Shown piece by piece: positions 55,418 to 64,000 of a stretch of DNA of 64,000 nt. The DNA lies in the NCBI RefSeq assembly GCF_012516315.1, contig NZ_CP051185.1, positions 6,359,695 through 6,423,694 on the forward strand. Reading direction: 5' to 3'. The notes under the pieces are model-generated. The model saw nothing but the letters and a program-made list of their open reading frames with translations. It was not told where the DNA came from and made no database searches. The stretch is from Limnospira fusiformis SAG 85.79. Its GTDB lineage: Bacteria > Cyanobacteriota > Cyanobacteriia > Cyanobacteriales > Microcoleaceae. Position 1 is the first letter of the stretch. Each line of letters opens with the position of its first letter. The position numbers and the translations under genes were made by a program.

Positions 55418-58400
55418 ATGAATTTACAGGCTAATTTGCAGGTTGAGATGGTCACTAACTCTACCAGTCGGAAGGTCAGCCTAAATCAGATGGAAGCCTC
55501 CAAACCAACAGTCCAAATACCAGGGTATGAAATTCTCGATCTCATCTACAATGGCTCGAGTACGTCTGTTTATCGTGCTTTGAGTAGTAGCGATCGCCAA
55601 CCTGTGGTAATTAAATTATTACACGATCGCTATCCTACCGCCAATGAATTGGAGAAATTTCGCCACCAATATACTATCGCCGAGTACCTCAAAGGATTAC
55701 CAGGAATTGTTAATATATTAACTCTGCAACCCTATGGTAATGGGTTAGCCTTAATTATGGCTGATGATGGGTTGATATCTTTGGCTGAATATATCTATGA
55801 GTATCCCCTTGATGTACCCAAATTTTTGACCGTCGCCACGGCTATTGTTCAAATTATTGAAGGTCTACACCGTCGCCAAATTATCCACCGGGATATTAAG
55901 CCTCAAAATTTGCTGATTGAGCCAATTACTTTAGCTATTCAGTTGATTGACTTTAGCATTTCTGTGAGACTCTCAGATCAGGTAATTTTACACCATCAGA
56001 ATAAAGGATTAGAAGGGACTCCGGCTTATATTGCGCCAGAACAAACGGGACGCATTAATCGAGGGGTTGATCACCGGACAGATTTTTATTCTCTGGGGGT
56101 AACTTTCTATCAGTTATTAACGGGAAAATTACCTTTTAAATACAATAACCCCATGTCGTTTATTCACGCTCATATTGCCAAAAAACCTCAGCCTCCCCAT
56201 GTCATTAAGCCAGAAATTCCGTTAATTATTAGCGATATAATTATGAAATTGATGGCTAAAAATCCTGAAGATAGATATCAAAATGCTTGGGGTATCTATA
56301 TGGATTTGGTCGCCGCCAAAACACAATGGGAAATCGACTACCAACAGACGATTAAGCTGGGTGTTCCCTATTCAAATTCGCCGTATAATTTGATAAAATT
56401 TAGGTCAGTAGAACTGACAGAAAACCTATCTTTAGACCCTCAAATGCAGTCGGAGGTTGACCAAAAATTACAACGGTTAAATCCCTTGACTCAAAGGCTA
56501 CTACAACAGGCGGCTTGTTTGGGGGATGAATTCGCCTCGGATATTTTATTGAGCGCTTCTCAGCTCTCACCAGGTCAAATGGGAGAGGTTTTAGATGAGG
56601 CGATCGCTGCTAATTTAATTGAGTTAGTAACCGCCAACTGCTATGGTTTTGTTAACCCTAGTATCCGCGTGGCTGCTTATCATCAAATTCTCCCTCACCA
56701 ACGACCTGCTATCCATCTGGAATTGGGAAGACGGCTTTACCCATATCTAACCGCACAACCCTCTGATTCTCAGGAAAAAATATTACATTTTCTGGTAGTC
56801 AATCAGTTGAATTTGGGTGTAGAATTGATGGGGGAACAGTGGGAAAGGGATAGATTAGCAGAACTGAATTTAACCGCTGGATTTTGGGCTGTAGAAAAGC
56901 AAAATTACCCTCATGCGATCGGATATTTGATGGTGGGTATCGGTTTAATTGGTGTGGAGGGATGGACAAGACAATATGAACTGACTTTAGCACTTTATAC
57001 CCAAGCCGCACGGGTGGCTTATCTGGTTGGTAATGGGGAACAGATGAGTCAATGGTGCGATCGCATTTTGGCGGAAGCTAAAACTTTGGCTGATCAGGTA
57101 ACAGCCTGGGAATTAAAAATATTGGTAGACCTTGCTCAAAATAAATCCCAGACACCGATTATTAATACCCTGAATTTATGTCAACAACTGGGGGTAGAAA
57201 TTCCCCTGGTTCCCGGGGAGGATATATTACAACAGGCGCGGGTTAAATTCCTGAGTCTATCTAATTTAGAACCTGATAATTATCCGAGGGAATTATCTCC
57301 TAATTCTCCAGCTAATCAGACCCGGCGCGCGGCGGTAAATCTACTCTCATTAATTTGGGAAGCCAGTCGCCGTTATTACCCCCAAATGTCGCAGCTTATT
57401 GGCTGGGAATTAGTCAACTTATCAGTGGAGTTGGGAATAAGCGATCGCCTAGCTGTAGCCTACGCCGCCACCGGTTTAATCTTGACCGAATCAGGAGATT
57501 TAGATAGGGGATATGCTTATGGTAAATTAGCCTTAAAATGGCTGGATAAGTTAGATTTTATTCCCTTAAAGTCCAAGGTGTTAGAATGGGTTAATCAAGG
57601 GATTAGACCTCGCTGCGAGTCCCTAGCTAATTGGCGTTCTTCTCTACCTGCTGAACAGTTACCCCGCTTGGCTTATTTAACTGGGGTTGATAATGGTTCT
57701 TTGACTCCTACCGAAGCCATTAACACCCTCAAGGGTACTTTGACTTTAGAAGAGTGGTTAGGGAACTCATCACCAGAGAGATTAACCTTTAATGATTATC
57801 TCGATCGCTTAATGGTGGCTTATATTTTGAGAGACTTTCCTAGGGGTTGGGAGTATGCACAGTTAGCCAGAAATCATGTGAATAACGTCATTTGTGTGGT
57901 GTCAAAGGCGCTATTTTATGCCTATGATTCCTTAATTCAATTAGCCATTAATCCCCCACCGCTAGAAGTTGGGGAAACCGTTAGGAATAATCAGGATATT
58001 ATCGAATCTTTTTGTGTGTCCGCACCGCAAAATTTTCGGCATTTATGGCAGTTAGTGGAAGCTGAAAAATATCGAGTTTTAGGAAACCGTATTCAGGGGA
58101 TCGAAGCCTATGACCGCGCCATAGAATTAGCTCAAAAACATGGTCATAAACGCGAGTTGGCGGTAGCTAATGAACGAGCAGCACTGTTTTATTTAGACTG
58201 GGAACGGCATAAAATTGCTCGGACTTATTTAATTGATGCCTATTATGGTTATGCAAATTGGCAAGCATCCGCTAAAATAAAACTCCTAGAATCTGGTCAT
58301 TTTTCATTATTAAAACCCATTTTATATCACCATAAATCAGAGTATTTGGGCGCTACAGAAACGATTATTTCTAGTAGTACAGGCTCCAATGTTTTGGACT

Positions 58401-60610
58401 TGTCCACCACCATTACAGCAGCTCAAGCCTTATCGGGAGAAATTGATTTAAAAAAGCTGTTATCTAAGTTGATGCAGGTGCTACTAGAGACGGCTGGCGC
58501 GCAAAAGTGTTGTATTATTTTAGGCGATCGCCTATCCAATTTGGCTATAGAAGGGGTCGCCATTTGTGATATGATATCTACATCTAATTCCACCAAAAAG
58601 ACTCCGGGTAAAATTCAAGTTATATCAGTGTTAGAGTCTATTCCTGTCACCATGACCCAACAATTATCTCAGGGGATTATCGAGTTGGTCATGTCTACGG
58701 AAAAACCTGTCATTTTTGATAATGTTAGCCGTGATTTTATCAAGCCAGAGGATGAATATTTACAAGATAATCAACTATTATCTCTACTGTGTATGCCGAT
58801 TCATCATCGCGGCGACTTGGTGGGTGTTTTATATTTAGAAAACAATTTGATTTACGGCGCTTTTACCTCAGAAAGACTACAAATTCTCAATGTTTTATTT
58901 TCTCAAGCTGCTATTTCTATTGGTAATGCTCGACTTTACTCGAAAATGCGGGAAGGGGAGCGACGCATGACCCAATTTTTAGAAGGAATGCCAGTGGGTG
59001 TGGCGGTAGTTGATAGTGTGGGGAAGTTACAATATATCAATCAACAAGCCAAAAATTTGCTGAATCAAAAGCTAAAATTAGGGGATATTTGTGATGATTT
59101 TTTGCCCCTGCTACAGCCATTGGTAGATAGTTCTCCAGACAGTCCCAATGCTGTTGATATAGATCAAGAACAAAGAGCGATCGCCAATTTTCTGGAAATT
59201 AATCAAGGCGATAAATTAATCCCTATTGAAAGTTGGGTAACTCCTTATTATGACCAAGAAGGTGATTTAGTCTATGCCATTATTGCCTTTCAAGATATTA
59301 CCGAGCAACAACAACGAGAAATTGCTCTCCGAGAAGCTGAGGAAAGATATCGCAGTATTTTTGAAAATGCCTTAGATGGTTTATTTCAGAGTACCCCCGA
59401 TGGCAAATTTATCCGAGCAAATCCCGCCATGGCTAGGATATTAGGCTATAATTCTCCAGAGGATGTCATCAACATTTGTGAGGATATTTCCCAGCAAATA
59501 TATGTCAATCCCGACGATCGCATAACTTTTGAAAGATTAATCAGAGAACAGGGGGAAGTCTCCAACTTTGAATGTCAGTTTTATCGCCAAGACGGTACCA
59601 AAATCTGGATTTCTGAAACCGCGCGAGCCGTCCGAAACCAGTCCGGCGATTTACTCTACTATGAGGGACTATTGGAAGATATTACCTCACGCAAAATCGC
59701 CGAAAAAGAGCGATTAGAGTTATTAAATGAACTCTCCGAATTAAATCAGAATTTAGATAAAGCCTTAGACGCGGAATTTGAAATGACAGACGCTGCGGGT
59801 CGGTTTGTACCTCATCAGTTTCTTTCCTGCTTAGGTTATGAAAGTCTAGTCGAAGTTCAACTAGGAACTGCTGTCCAGAAAGAAATGTCAATTTTATTTT
59901 CTGATATCCGAGACTTTACCAGTTTATCCGAGGGTATGACACCGGAAGATAGTTTTAAGTTTATCAATGCTTTTTTAAGCCGTATGGAACCAGAAATTTT
60001 AGATAATTATGGTTTCATTGATAAATATATTGGCGATGGAATTATGGCTTTATTTGGCGAAAAACCCGACCACGCTGTTCAGGCGGGAATTGCTATGTTA
60101 AAACAATTAAGTGAGTATAATTTGACCCGTAGTAGACCCGGAAGGCGACCTATCCGCATTGGGGTAGGCATTCATACAGGAACCCTCATGCTGGGAACTG
60201 TTGGTGGTCGCAACCGCATGGATAGTACCGTTATTGGAGATGCGGTTAATTTAGCGGCTCGCATTGAGAGTCTCACCAAAAATTATAGCGTGTCCTTCCT
60301 AATTACCCACCAAACCTTTATGGGATTAGATGACCCTAATCAATACGCCTTTAGAATTATTGACCGAGTGAAGGTGAAGGGGAAAACTGATGCGGTAACA
60401 GTTTACGAGTTTTTTGATGCTGACCCCCCAGAATTACACGCTAAAAAGTTAGCAACTAAGGTATTATTTGAGCGTTCCCTATTCCTTTATTATCTCAACC
60501 ATACCTTAGAAGCTAAACAGGGATTTCACGATTGTTTATCTCAAAATCCTAACGATATGGTGGCTAGAATTTATTTAAATCGTTGCTGGGAAAAACTCCG
60601 CTTGAGTTAG
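55418..60610 (+). CDS. giant Ser/Thr kinase-GAF-PAS-PAS-nucleotidyl cyclase
   Basis: A 1730-aa protein. The N-terminal kinase has Lys66, HRD 157-159, DFS instead of DFG (178-180) and APEQTGR. A helical segment (about 330-960) matches the region that usually follows an AAA ATPase in the large cyanobacterial kinase family, but the Walker A ATPase part itself is missing. Then come GAF (about 990-1175), two PAS domains (about 1185-1300 and 1310-1430) and a class III cyclase (about 1485-1660) with metal Asps in FSDIRDFT and GDGIMALF, and a short TPR-like end like the cyclase at 46027. It could couple phosphorylation and cyclic nucleotide synthesis. It is monocistronic. Confidence 0.88.
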   Translation: MNLQANLQVEMVTNSTSRKVSLNQMEASKPTVQIPGYEILDLIYNGSSTSVYRALSSSDRQPVVIKLLHDRYPTANELEKFRHQYTIAEYLKGLPGIVNILTLQPYGNGLALIMADDGLISLAEYIYEYPLDVPKFLTVATAIVQIIEGLHRRQIIHRDIKPQNLLIEPITLAIQLIDFSISVRLSDQVILHHQNKGLEGTPAYIAPEQTGRINRGVDHRTDFYSLGVTFYQLLTGKLPFKYNNPMSFIHAHIAKKPQPPHVIKPEIPLIISDIIMKLMAKNPEDRYQNAWGIYMDLVAAKTQWEIDYQQTIKLGVPYSNSPYNLIKFRSVELTENLSLDPQMQSEVDQKLQRLNPLTQRLLQQAACLGDEFASDILLSASQLSPGQMGEVLDEAIAANLIELVTANCYGFVNPSIRVAAYHQILPHQRPAIHLELGRRLYPYLTAQPSDSQEKILHFLVVNQLNLGVELMGEQWERDRLAELNLTAGFWAVEKQNYPHAIGYLMVGIGLIGVEGWTRQYELTLALYTQAARVAYLVGNGEQMSQWCDRILAEAKTLADQVTAWELKILVDLAQNKSQTPIINTLNLCQQLGVEIPLVPGEDILQQARVKFLSLSNLEPDNYPRELSPNSPANQTRRAAVNLLSLIWEASRRYYPQMSQLIGWELVNLSVELGISDRLAVAYAATGLILTESGDLDRGYAYGKLALKWLDKLDFIPLKSKVLEWVNQGIRPRCESLANWRSSLPAEQLPRLAYLTGVDNGSLTPTEAINTLKGTLTLEEWLGNSSPERLTFNDYLDRLMVAYILRDFPRGWEYAQLARNHVNNVICVVSKALFYAYDSLIQLAINPPPLEVGETVRNNQDIIESFCVSAPQNFRHLWQLVEAEKYRVLGNRIQGIEAYDRAIELAQKHGHKRELAVANERAALFYLDWERHKIARTYLIDAYYGYANWQASAKIKLLESGHFSLLKPILYHHKSEYLGATETIISSSTGSNVLDLSTTITAAQALSGEIDLKKLLSKLMQVLLETAGAQKCCIILGDRLSNLAIEGVAICDMISTSNSTKKTPGKIQVISVLESIPVTMTQQLSQGIIELVMSTEKPVIFDNVSRDFIKPEDEYLQDNQLLSLLCMPIHHRGDLVGVLYLENNLIYGAFTSERLQILNVLFSQAAISIGNARLYSKMREGERRMTQFLEGMPVGVAVVDSVGKLQYINQQAKNLLNQKLKLGDICDDFLPLLQPLVDSSPDSPNAVDIDQEQRAIANFLEINQGDKLIPIESWVTPYYDQEGDLVYAIIAFQDITEQQQREIALREAEERYRSIFENALDGLFQSTPDGKFIRANPAMARILGYNSPEDVINICEDISQQIYVNPDDRITFERLIREQGEVSNFECQFYRQDGTKIWISETARAVRNQSGDLLYYEGLLEDITSRKIAEKERLELLNELSELNQNLDKALDAEFEMTDAAGRFVPHQFLSCLGYESLVEVQLGTAVQKEMSILFSDIRDFTSLSEGMTPEDSFKFINAFLSRMEPEILDNYGFIDKYIGDGIMALFGEKPDHAVQAGIAMLKQLSEYNLTRSRPGRRPIRIGVGIHTGTLMLGTVGGRNRMDSTVIGDAVNLAARIESLTKNYSVSFLITHQTFMGLDDPNQYAFRIIDRVKVKGKTDAVTVYEFFDADPPELHAKKLATKVLFERSLFLYYLNHTLEAKQGFHDCLSQNPNDMVARIYLNRCWEKLRLS

Positions 60611-60621
60611 AATTTACCCCC

Positions 60622-61221
60622 TTACATAAACTTTTTAACAACCCCACTTAAATCTTGATTGAGGGGAGTACCCAAAGCCGTAAATTTCCATTTACCATTG
60701 TCTCGGTAAAGTTCCCCCATCAACATAGAAATTTTTTGGTCGTATGAAGGGTCTGCTGAGAGGTTATATAAAGCCATTTCTTTACCTTTAGCATCTACCA
60801 CTCTCACAAAAGCATTTTCTACCTGACCAAAATGCTGTTGGCGAGTTTTAGCTTGGTAAATACTTACCCCAAGAATAATGTGGCTGTACCTATCGGAGAT
60901 AGAATTTAAACGCAGAAAAATACACTCATCATCCCCTTCTCCCTCCCCAGTTAAGTTGTCTCCAGAGTGATAAACTGTGCCATCACTAGACTTTAAATGA
61001 CCATAATAAATCACATCATCTTTATAATTGCCGATTTTGCCACTATTGGAGAGTAAGATAGCATAAGCATCCAAGTCAAAATCGGCATTGACTCCCAGTA
61101 AATTACCGAAAAACCCCTTAGATTCTACTACATCCCATCCTAAACCCATCATCACATTAGATAGGTCATATTGACTTTTATCAAGAACAATACTCTGTCC
61201 TTTTTTCAGGTTGATACTCAT
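60622..61221 (-). CDS. TerD-family protein
   Basis: 199 aa from the ATG at 61221, which has a GGAG site 7 bp upstream; the frame extends 19 codons further. TerD proteins bind calcium through the DFDLDAYAIL and GDDECIFLRL acidic motifs, both seen. They are linked to stress resistance (tellurite, phage, pore-forming colicins). A second TerD gene lies 170 bp upstream on the same strand. TerC and TerB are not in the window. Confidence 0.92.
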   Translation of the reverse strand: MSINLKKGQSIVLDKSQYDLSNVMMGLGWDVVESKGFFGNLLGVNADFDLDAYAILLSNSGKIGNYKDDVIYYGHLKSSDGTVYHSGDNLTGEGEGDDECIFLRLNSISDRYSHIILGVSIYQAKTRQQHFGQVENAFVRVVDAKGKEMALYNLSADPSYDQKISMLMGELYRDNGKWKFTALGTPLNQDLSGVVKKFM

Positions 61222-61447
61222 GGTAAAATCTCCAAATTTTGCATCATAACAATCAGTCAGCAATCGGATTTCTATCATTTATCTGATAGTTAATGGCTTA
61301 GTTAACTACTTCTCCCAGAATTTTTATTCTGCTTGAATATTGTTTATATTTCATCAGAATTAATCCAGAAATCCGGTTGCTAATTAGTTAATTTTGACTG
61401 CCAATTTCTCACTTTGCGAATGAGATTAAGTCAACGCCAAAGGTACT

Positions 61448-62017
61448 TTAAACGTACTTATCTACGAAACTTTGTAATCCCTCATTATATCCCTGTCCAA
61501 CTGCATGAAATCGCCATTCGCCACCTTTCTTATATAACCGACCAAATTCGACGGCGGTTTCCCGAGAAAAGTCTTCTTCTAGGTCATATTTAGCAATCTC
61601 GGTATTATTTTGCTGGTCATAAATACGGATATAGGAATTGCGGACTTGACCGAAATTTTGTCGCCGTTGGTCTGCTTCGTGAATTGTGACGACAAAAATC
61701 AATTCTTCGATCGCAGAATTAACCAGATTTAGATCAATTTCCACCACCTCATCATCACCAAGTCCCGACCCAGTGCGATTATCTCCTAAATGTCTAACTG
61801 AGCTATCAGGGGACTTCAAATTATTGTAGAATACAAAGTATTCATCTTGGGGGATTTTCCCATTGCTGGCTAACATAAACACGGAAGCATCTAAATCAAA
61901 ATCCACCCCGGTATCAGTAGCATTGATATCCCATCCTAAACCAATTCCCACTTCTTGCAGTCCGGGGGACTCTTTGGAAAGATTAATCCGCTCACCTTTT
62001 TTGATATTGACTGACAT
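61448..62017 (-). CDS. TerD-family protein
   Basis: A 189-aa paralogue of the gene at 60622. The acidic motifs VDFDLDASVFML and GDDEVVEIDL are intact. It starts ATG with a GGAG site upstream (aaggagaac). It lies 23 bp after the deformylase gene and could be co-transcribed with it. The two TerD paralogues differ mainly in an extra loop in the downstream one (KGFFGNLLGVNADF). Confidence 0.93.
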   Translation of the reverse strand: MSVNIKKGERINLSKESPGLQEVGIGLGWDINATDTGVDFDLDASVFMLASNGKIPQDEYFVFYNNLKSPDSSVRHLGDNRTGSGLGDDEVVEIDLNLVNSAIEELIFVVTIHEADQRRQNFGQVRNSYIRIYDQQNNTEIAKYDLEEDFSRETAVEFGRLYKKGGEWRFHAVGQGYNEGLQSFVDKYV

Positions 62018-62040
62018 CTTAGGTTCTCCTTGAACTCAAT

Positions 62041-62574
62041 TTAGCTTTGAAAAACAATGCGTTTCTGATATTCGTCTTCTGTCATCATGCTATGGGAGTC
62101 AGCTACCCTATCCAAAAATATGATCCCTTCTAAGTGGTCATATTCATGCTGAAAAATACGAGCGACAAACCCAGTTAGTTCTCGGTGTTGAAGATGACCA
62201 TCACGGCTGGTATATTCAACTTCGATCGCCTGATAACGGTTAACAATTCCCCGGATTCCCGGAACACTTAAACAGCCTTCCCAGTCAGCCACCATTTCCT
62301 CAGATTTACCGATAATTTTGGGGTTAATCATAGCGGTGGGTTCCATTTCGGGCGCTGCTGGATAGCGGATACTAGGACGGGAAGCGATGACTAAGATACG
62401 ATCGCTATATCCCACCTGTGGCGCAGCGATACCCACGCCATTTTTTTCAATCACCGTTGCCATTAAATCATCAATCAGAGACTGAATACGCGCTTCCCAG
62501 ATATTAGCAACAGGTTGAGCATGGTCACGCAGCACCGGGTCGCCCAACTGAGTAACCGCGAGTATATCTCCCAT
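62041..62574 (-). CDS. def: peptide deformylase
   Basis: 177 aa from the ATG at 62574, chosen for the GGAGG site 7-8 bp upstream; an ATG 21 bp earlier is also in frame. All three metal-site motifs are present: GVGIAAPQVG, EGCLSVPG and QHEYDHLEG. The enzyme removes the formyl group from new proteins. No fmt gene is adjacent. The htrA gene lies upstream on the same strand. Confidence 0.95.
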   Translation of the reverse strand: MGDILAVTQLGDPVLRDHAQPVANIWEARIQSLIDDLMATVIEKNGVGIAAPQVGYSDRILVIASRPSIRYPAAPEMEPTAMINPKIIGKSEEMVADWEGCLSVPGIRGIVNRYQAIEVEYTSRDGHLQHRELTGFVARIFQHEYDHLEGIIFLDRVADSHSMMTEDEYQKRIVFQS

Positions 62575-62613
62575 AGCAATGCCTCCAAAATTCACAAACC
62601 GAGGTAGAACCGT

Positions 62614-63888
62614 TTAGCCAGTTGTTTGAGATGGCAAATTCCCAGTTTTCACTTGCAATATCTGTGAACTTCCGTTGCGATTCACCTCAATTTCTAGTAT
62701 ACTACCGACCGCCTTACTTTGTACAATCTGCTGGACTCTTTCAGAGGTTGTAATAGTTTGTTGGTCAAGATTCAGAATCACATCTCCCGGTTGCAGTCCG
62801 GCTATGTCAGCGGGGGAACCAGATACGACATTCACAATTAATACCCCATCAGTGTCAGGAATAGCAAATGGCAAATCTTGACTATTTTGGAGTTCTTGGC
62901 GGAATCTTTTGGTCAGCGTCATCATTTCAATTCCCAAATAGGCGTGTTCAGCGCGACCGGAAGCGATTAGCTGTTGAGCAATTTGTTGAGCATGATTAAT
63001 GGGGATCGCAAATCCCAAGCCCTGAGCGCCGCTGATGATGGCTGTATTCATCCCAATGACCTCTCCCTTAGCATTCAGCAGGGGACCGCCAGAATTACCA
63101 GGGTTAATAGCAGCATCAGTTTGGATGAATCCTATACGCTTATCAGGAACACCGACATCACTGCTAGAACGTCCTGTAGCGCTAATAATTCCGACGGTTA
63201 CGGAGTTATCAAGTCCGAGGGGGTTTCCAATGGCGATCGCCCATTCTCCGGGGGAGAGTTGTTCAGAATTTCCGATAGTGACAGTGGGTAAATTGGTCGC
63301 GTCAATTTTAATCACGGCTACATCTGTGACCGAATCAGTACCCAACACCTGACCATCATAGCGGCGACCATCTTTTAATATAACCTGGACGGTATCGGTA
63401 CCTTCGACGACATGGCTATTGGTGAGAATGTGACCATCAGGAGATAAAATAAAGCCGGAGCCAGTCCCTTCCTCAAAGCGATCGCCAGGGGGACGCATAC
63501 CCCTAGGAGGATTAAAGAAGTCCCTAGGGAGAGAATTCTCGAAACGATCGCGACTGACCCGCCGAGAAGCATTAATTCTCACCACCGCCGGACCGACCTT
63601 ATCGACTGCTTCTACAATAAAGTTAGAGGCTCGGTCTGAGGAGGGATTAAAGGGGTGATTAAACCAATTAGGGGCGTTCAGTCTAGGTTGGGGTCTAGTT
63701 TCTGTGTTACCGAGAGCGGTGCTATCTGGGGAACTGACCTGAGAGGCTGTCTCGTTAGGATTACCAGGGTCGCCTAATTTGTTCTGTAGCCAGCGATCGC
63801 CTATTAATGCTCCGGTTCCGCCAATCAGCAAAAACAGAAAATAGATAACAGGGTGTTTCCAAAAGCCTTTTCCAGTGGTATCAGTCAT
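62614..63888 (-). CDS. HtrA/Deg family serine protease with PDZ domain
   Basis: A 424-aa protein with one N-terminal transmembrane anchor (about 13-30) and a Pro/Asn-rich linker. A trypsin-like domain follows with the triad His159 (TNSHVVEG), Asp189 and Ser266 (GNSGGPL), then one PDZ domain (about 310-415, with the GSPADIAGLQPGD motif). It belongs to the HhoA/HhoB/DegP group of cyanobacteria, which handle misfolded periplasmic or thylakoid-lumen proteins. Which of the three it is cannot be settled from sequence alone. The gene lies 40 bp upstream of def. Confidence 0.92.
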   Translation of the reverse strand: MTDTTGKGFWKHPVIYFLFLLIGGTGALIGDRWLQNKLGDPGNPNETASQVSSPDSTALGNTETRPQPRLNAPNWFNHPFNPSSDRASNFIVEAVDKVGPAVVRINASRRVSRDRFENSLPRDFFNPPRGMRPPGDRFEEGTGSGFILSPDGHILTNSHVVEGTDTVQVILKDGRRYDGQVLGTDSVTDVAVIKIDATNLPTVTIGNSEQLSPGEWAIAIGNPLGLDNSVTVGIISATGRSSSDVGVPDKRIGFIQTDAAINPGNSGGPLLNAKGEVIGMNTAIISGAQGLGFAIPINHAQQIAQQLIASGRAEHAYLGIEMMTLTKRFRQELQNSQDLPFAIPDTDGVLIVNVVSGSPADIAGLQPGDVILNLDQQTITTSERVQQIVQSKAVGSILEIEVNRNGSSQILQVKTGNLPSQTTG

Positions 63889-64000
63889 AATGACTCAAAT
63901 ATAATTTAGTAGGGGGCTGTCCGGGGTTAGCATCTGATACCAACTTCCCGTCATGATCAGGCACTTTGTCCCAATTTAACATGATTCTTGCCGGCTCTGG

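Overview
The window looks like chromosome from a filamentous, non-heterocystous cyanobacterium, most likely Arthrospira/Limnospira (Spirulina) or a close relative. The evidence is the very frequent HIP1 octamer gcgatcgc, the phycobilisome lyase CpcT/CpeT, sulfolipid synthase SqdB, a GUN4-like protein, a CO2-uptake NDH-1 operon (ndhF3-ndhD3-cupA), an acyl-lipid Delta-12 desaturase, several class III nucleotidyl cyclases, a group II intron and many tandem repeats. The genus is inferred from gene content, not from a database match.

Layout. 1-5.2 kb: a five-PAS hybrid sensor kinase, then six tandem 272-bp units, each with an extended -10 promoter, conserved hairpins and a terminator-like end; this is a candidate small-RNA gene array. 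5.2-10.7 kb: VanX-like dipeptidase, phytase-esterase-like lipoprotein, CpcT, SqdB, zinc-ribbon GUN4 protein and a MoaD-like carrier ending Gly-Gly-Cys. 10.9-15.6 kb: the CO2-uptake operon. 15.6-25.4 kb: a 47-bp tandem array, UspA and BrkB/YihY genes, a coiled-coil protein, threonine synthase, a promoter-led structured region that may derive from an IS200/IS605-type element, a small conserved protein, DesA, a 140-bp hairpin array bounded by AT-rich inverted repeats, GlcD and TrpD.

25.3-35.7 kb: the main accessory block. A ~1036-aa protein of unknown fold lies just upstream of a ~1900-aa DEAD/DEAH helicase with zinc ribbons and a DUF1998/MZB-type C-terminus, an arrangement like type III Druantia (DruH-DruE) or other DUF1998-helicase defence loci. 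A 913-nt group II intron without a reverse-transcriptase ORF splits the helicase gene between its two RecA lobes. The block is flanked by imperfect direct repeats containing the 3' end of trpD, which suggests acquisition as a unit.

35.9-64 kb: signalling and stress functions. There is a REC-wHTH-Hpt-REC-REC regulator, a pseudo-caspase with a Tyr/Ser instead of His/Cys dyad, ATP sulfurylase, a repetitive secreted protein, a hybrid kinase next to a REC-cyclase, a CHAD protein, a GGDEF-EAL protein next to a PAS histidine kinase, a HEAT-repeat membrane protein, and a giant Ser/Thr kinase-GAF-PAS-cyclase lacking the AAA module usual in its family. The end holds two TerD proteins, peptide deformylase and an HtrA protease. 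Phosphorelay, cAMP/cGMP and c-di-GMP signalling genes are therefore packed together in 43.7-60.6 kb.
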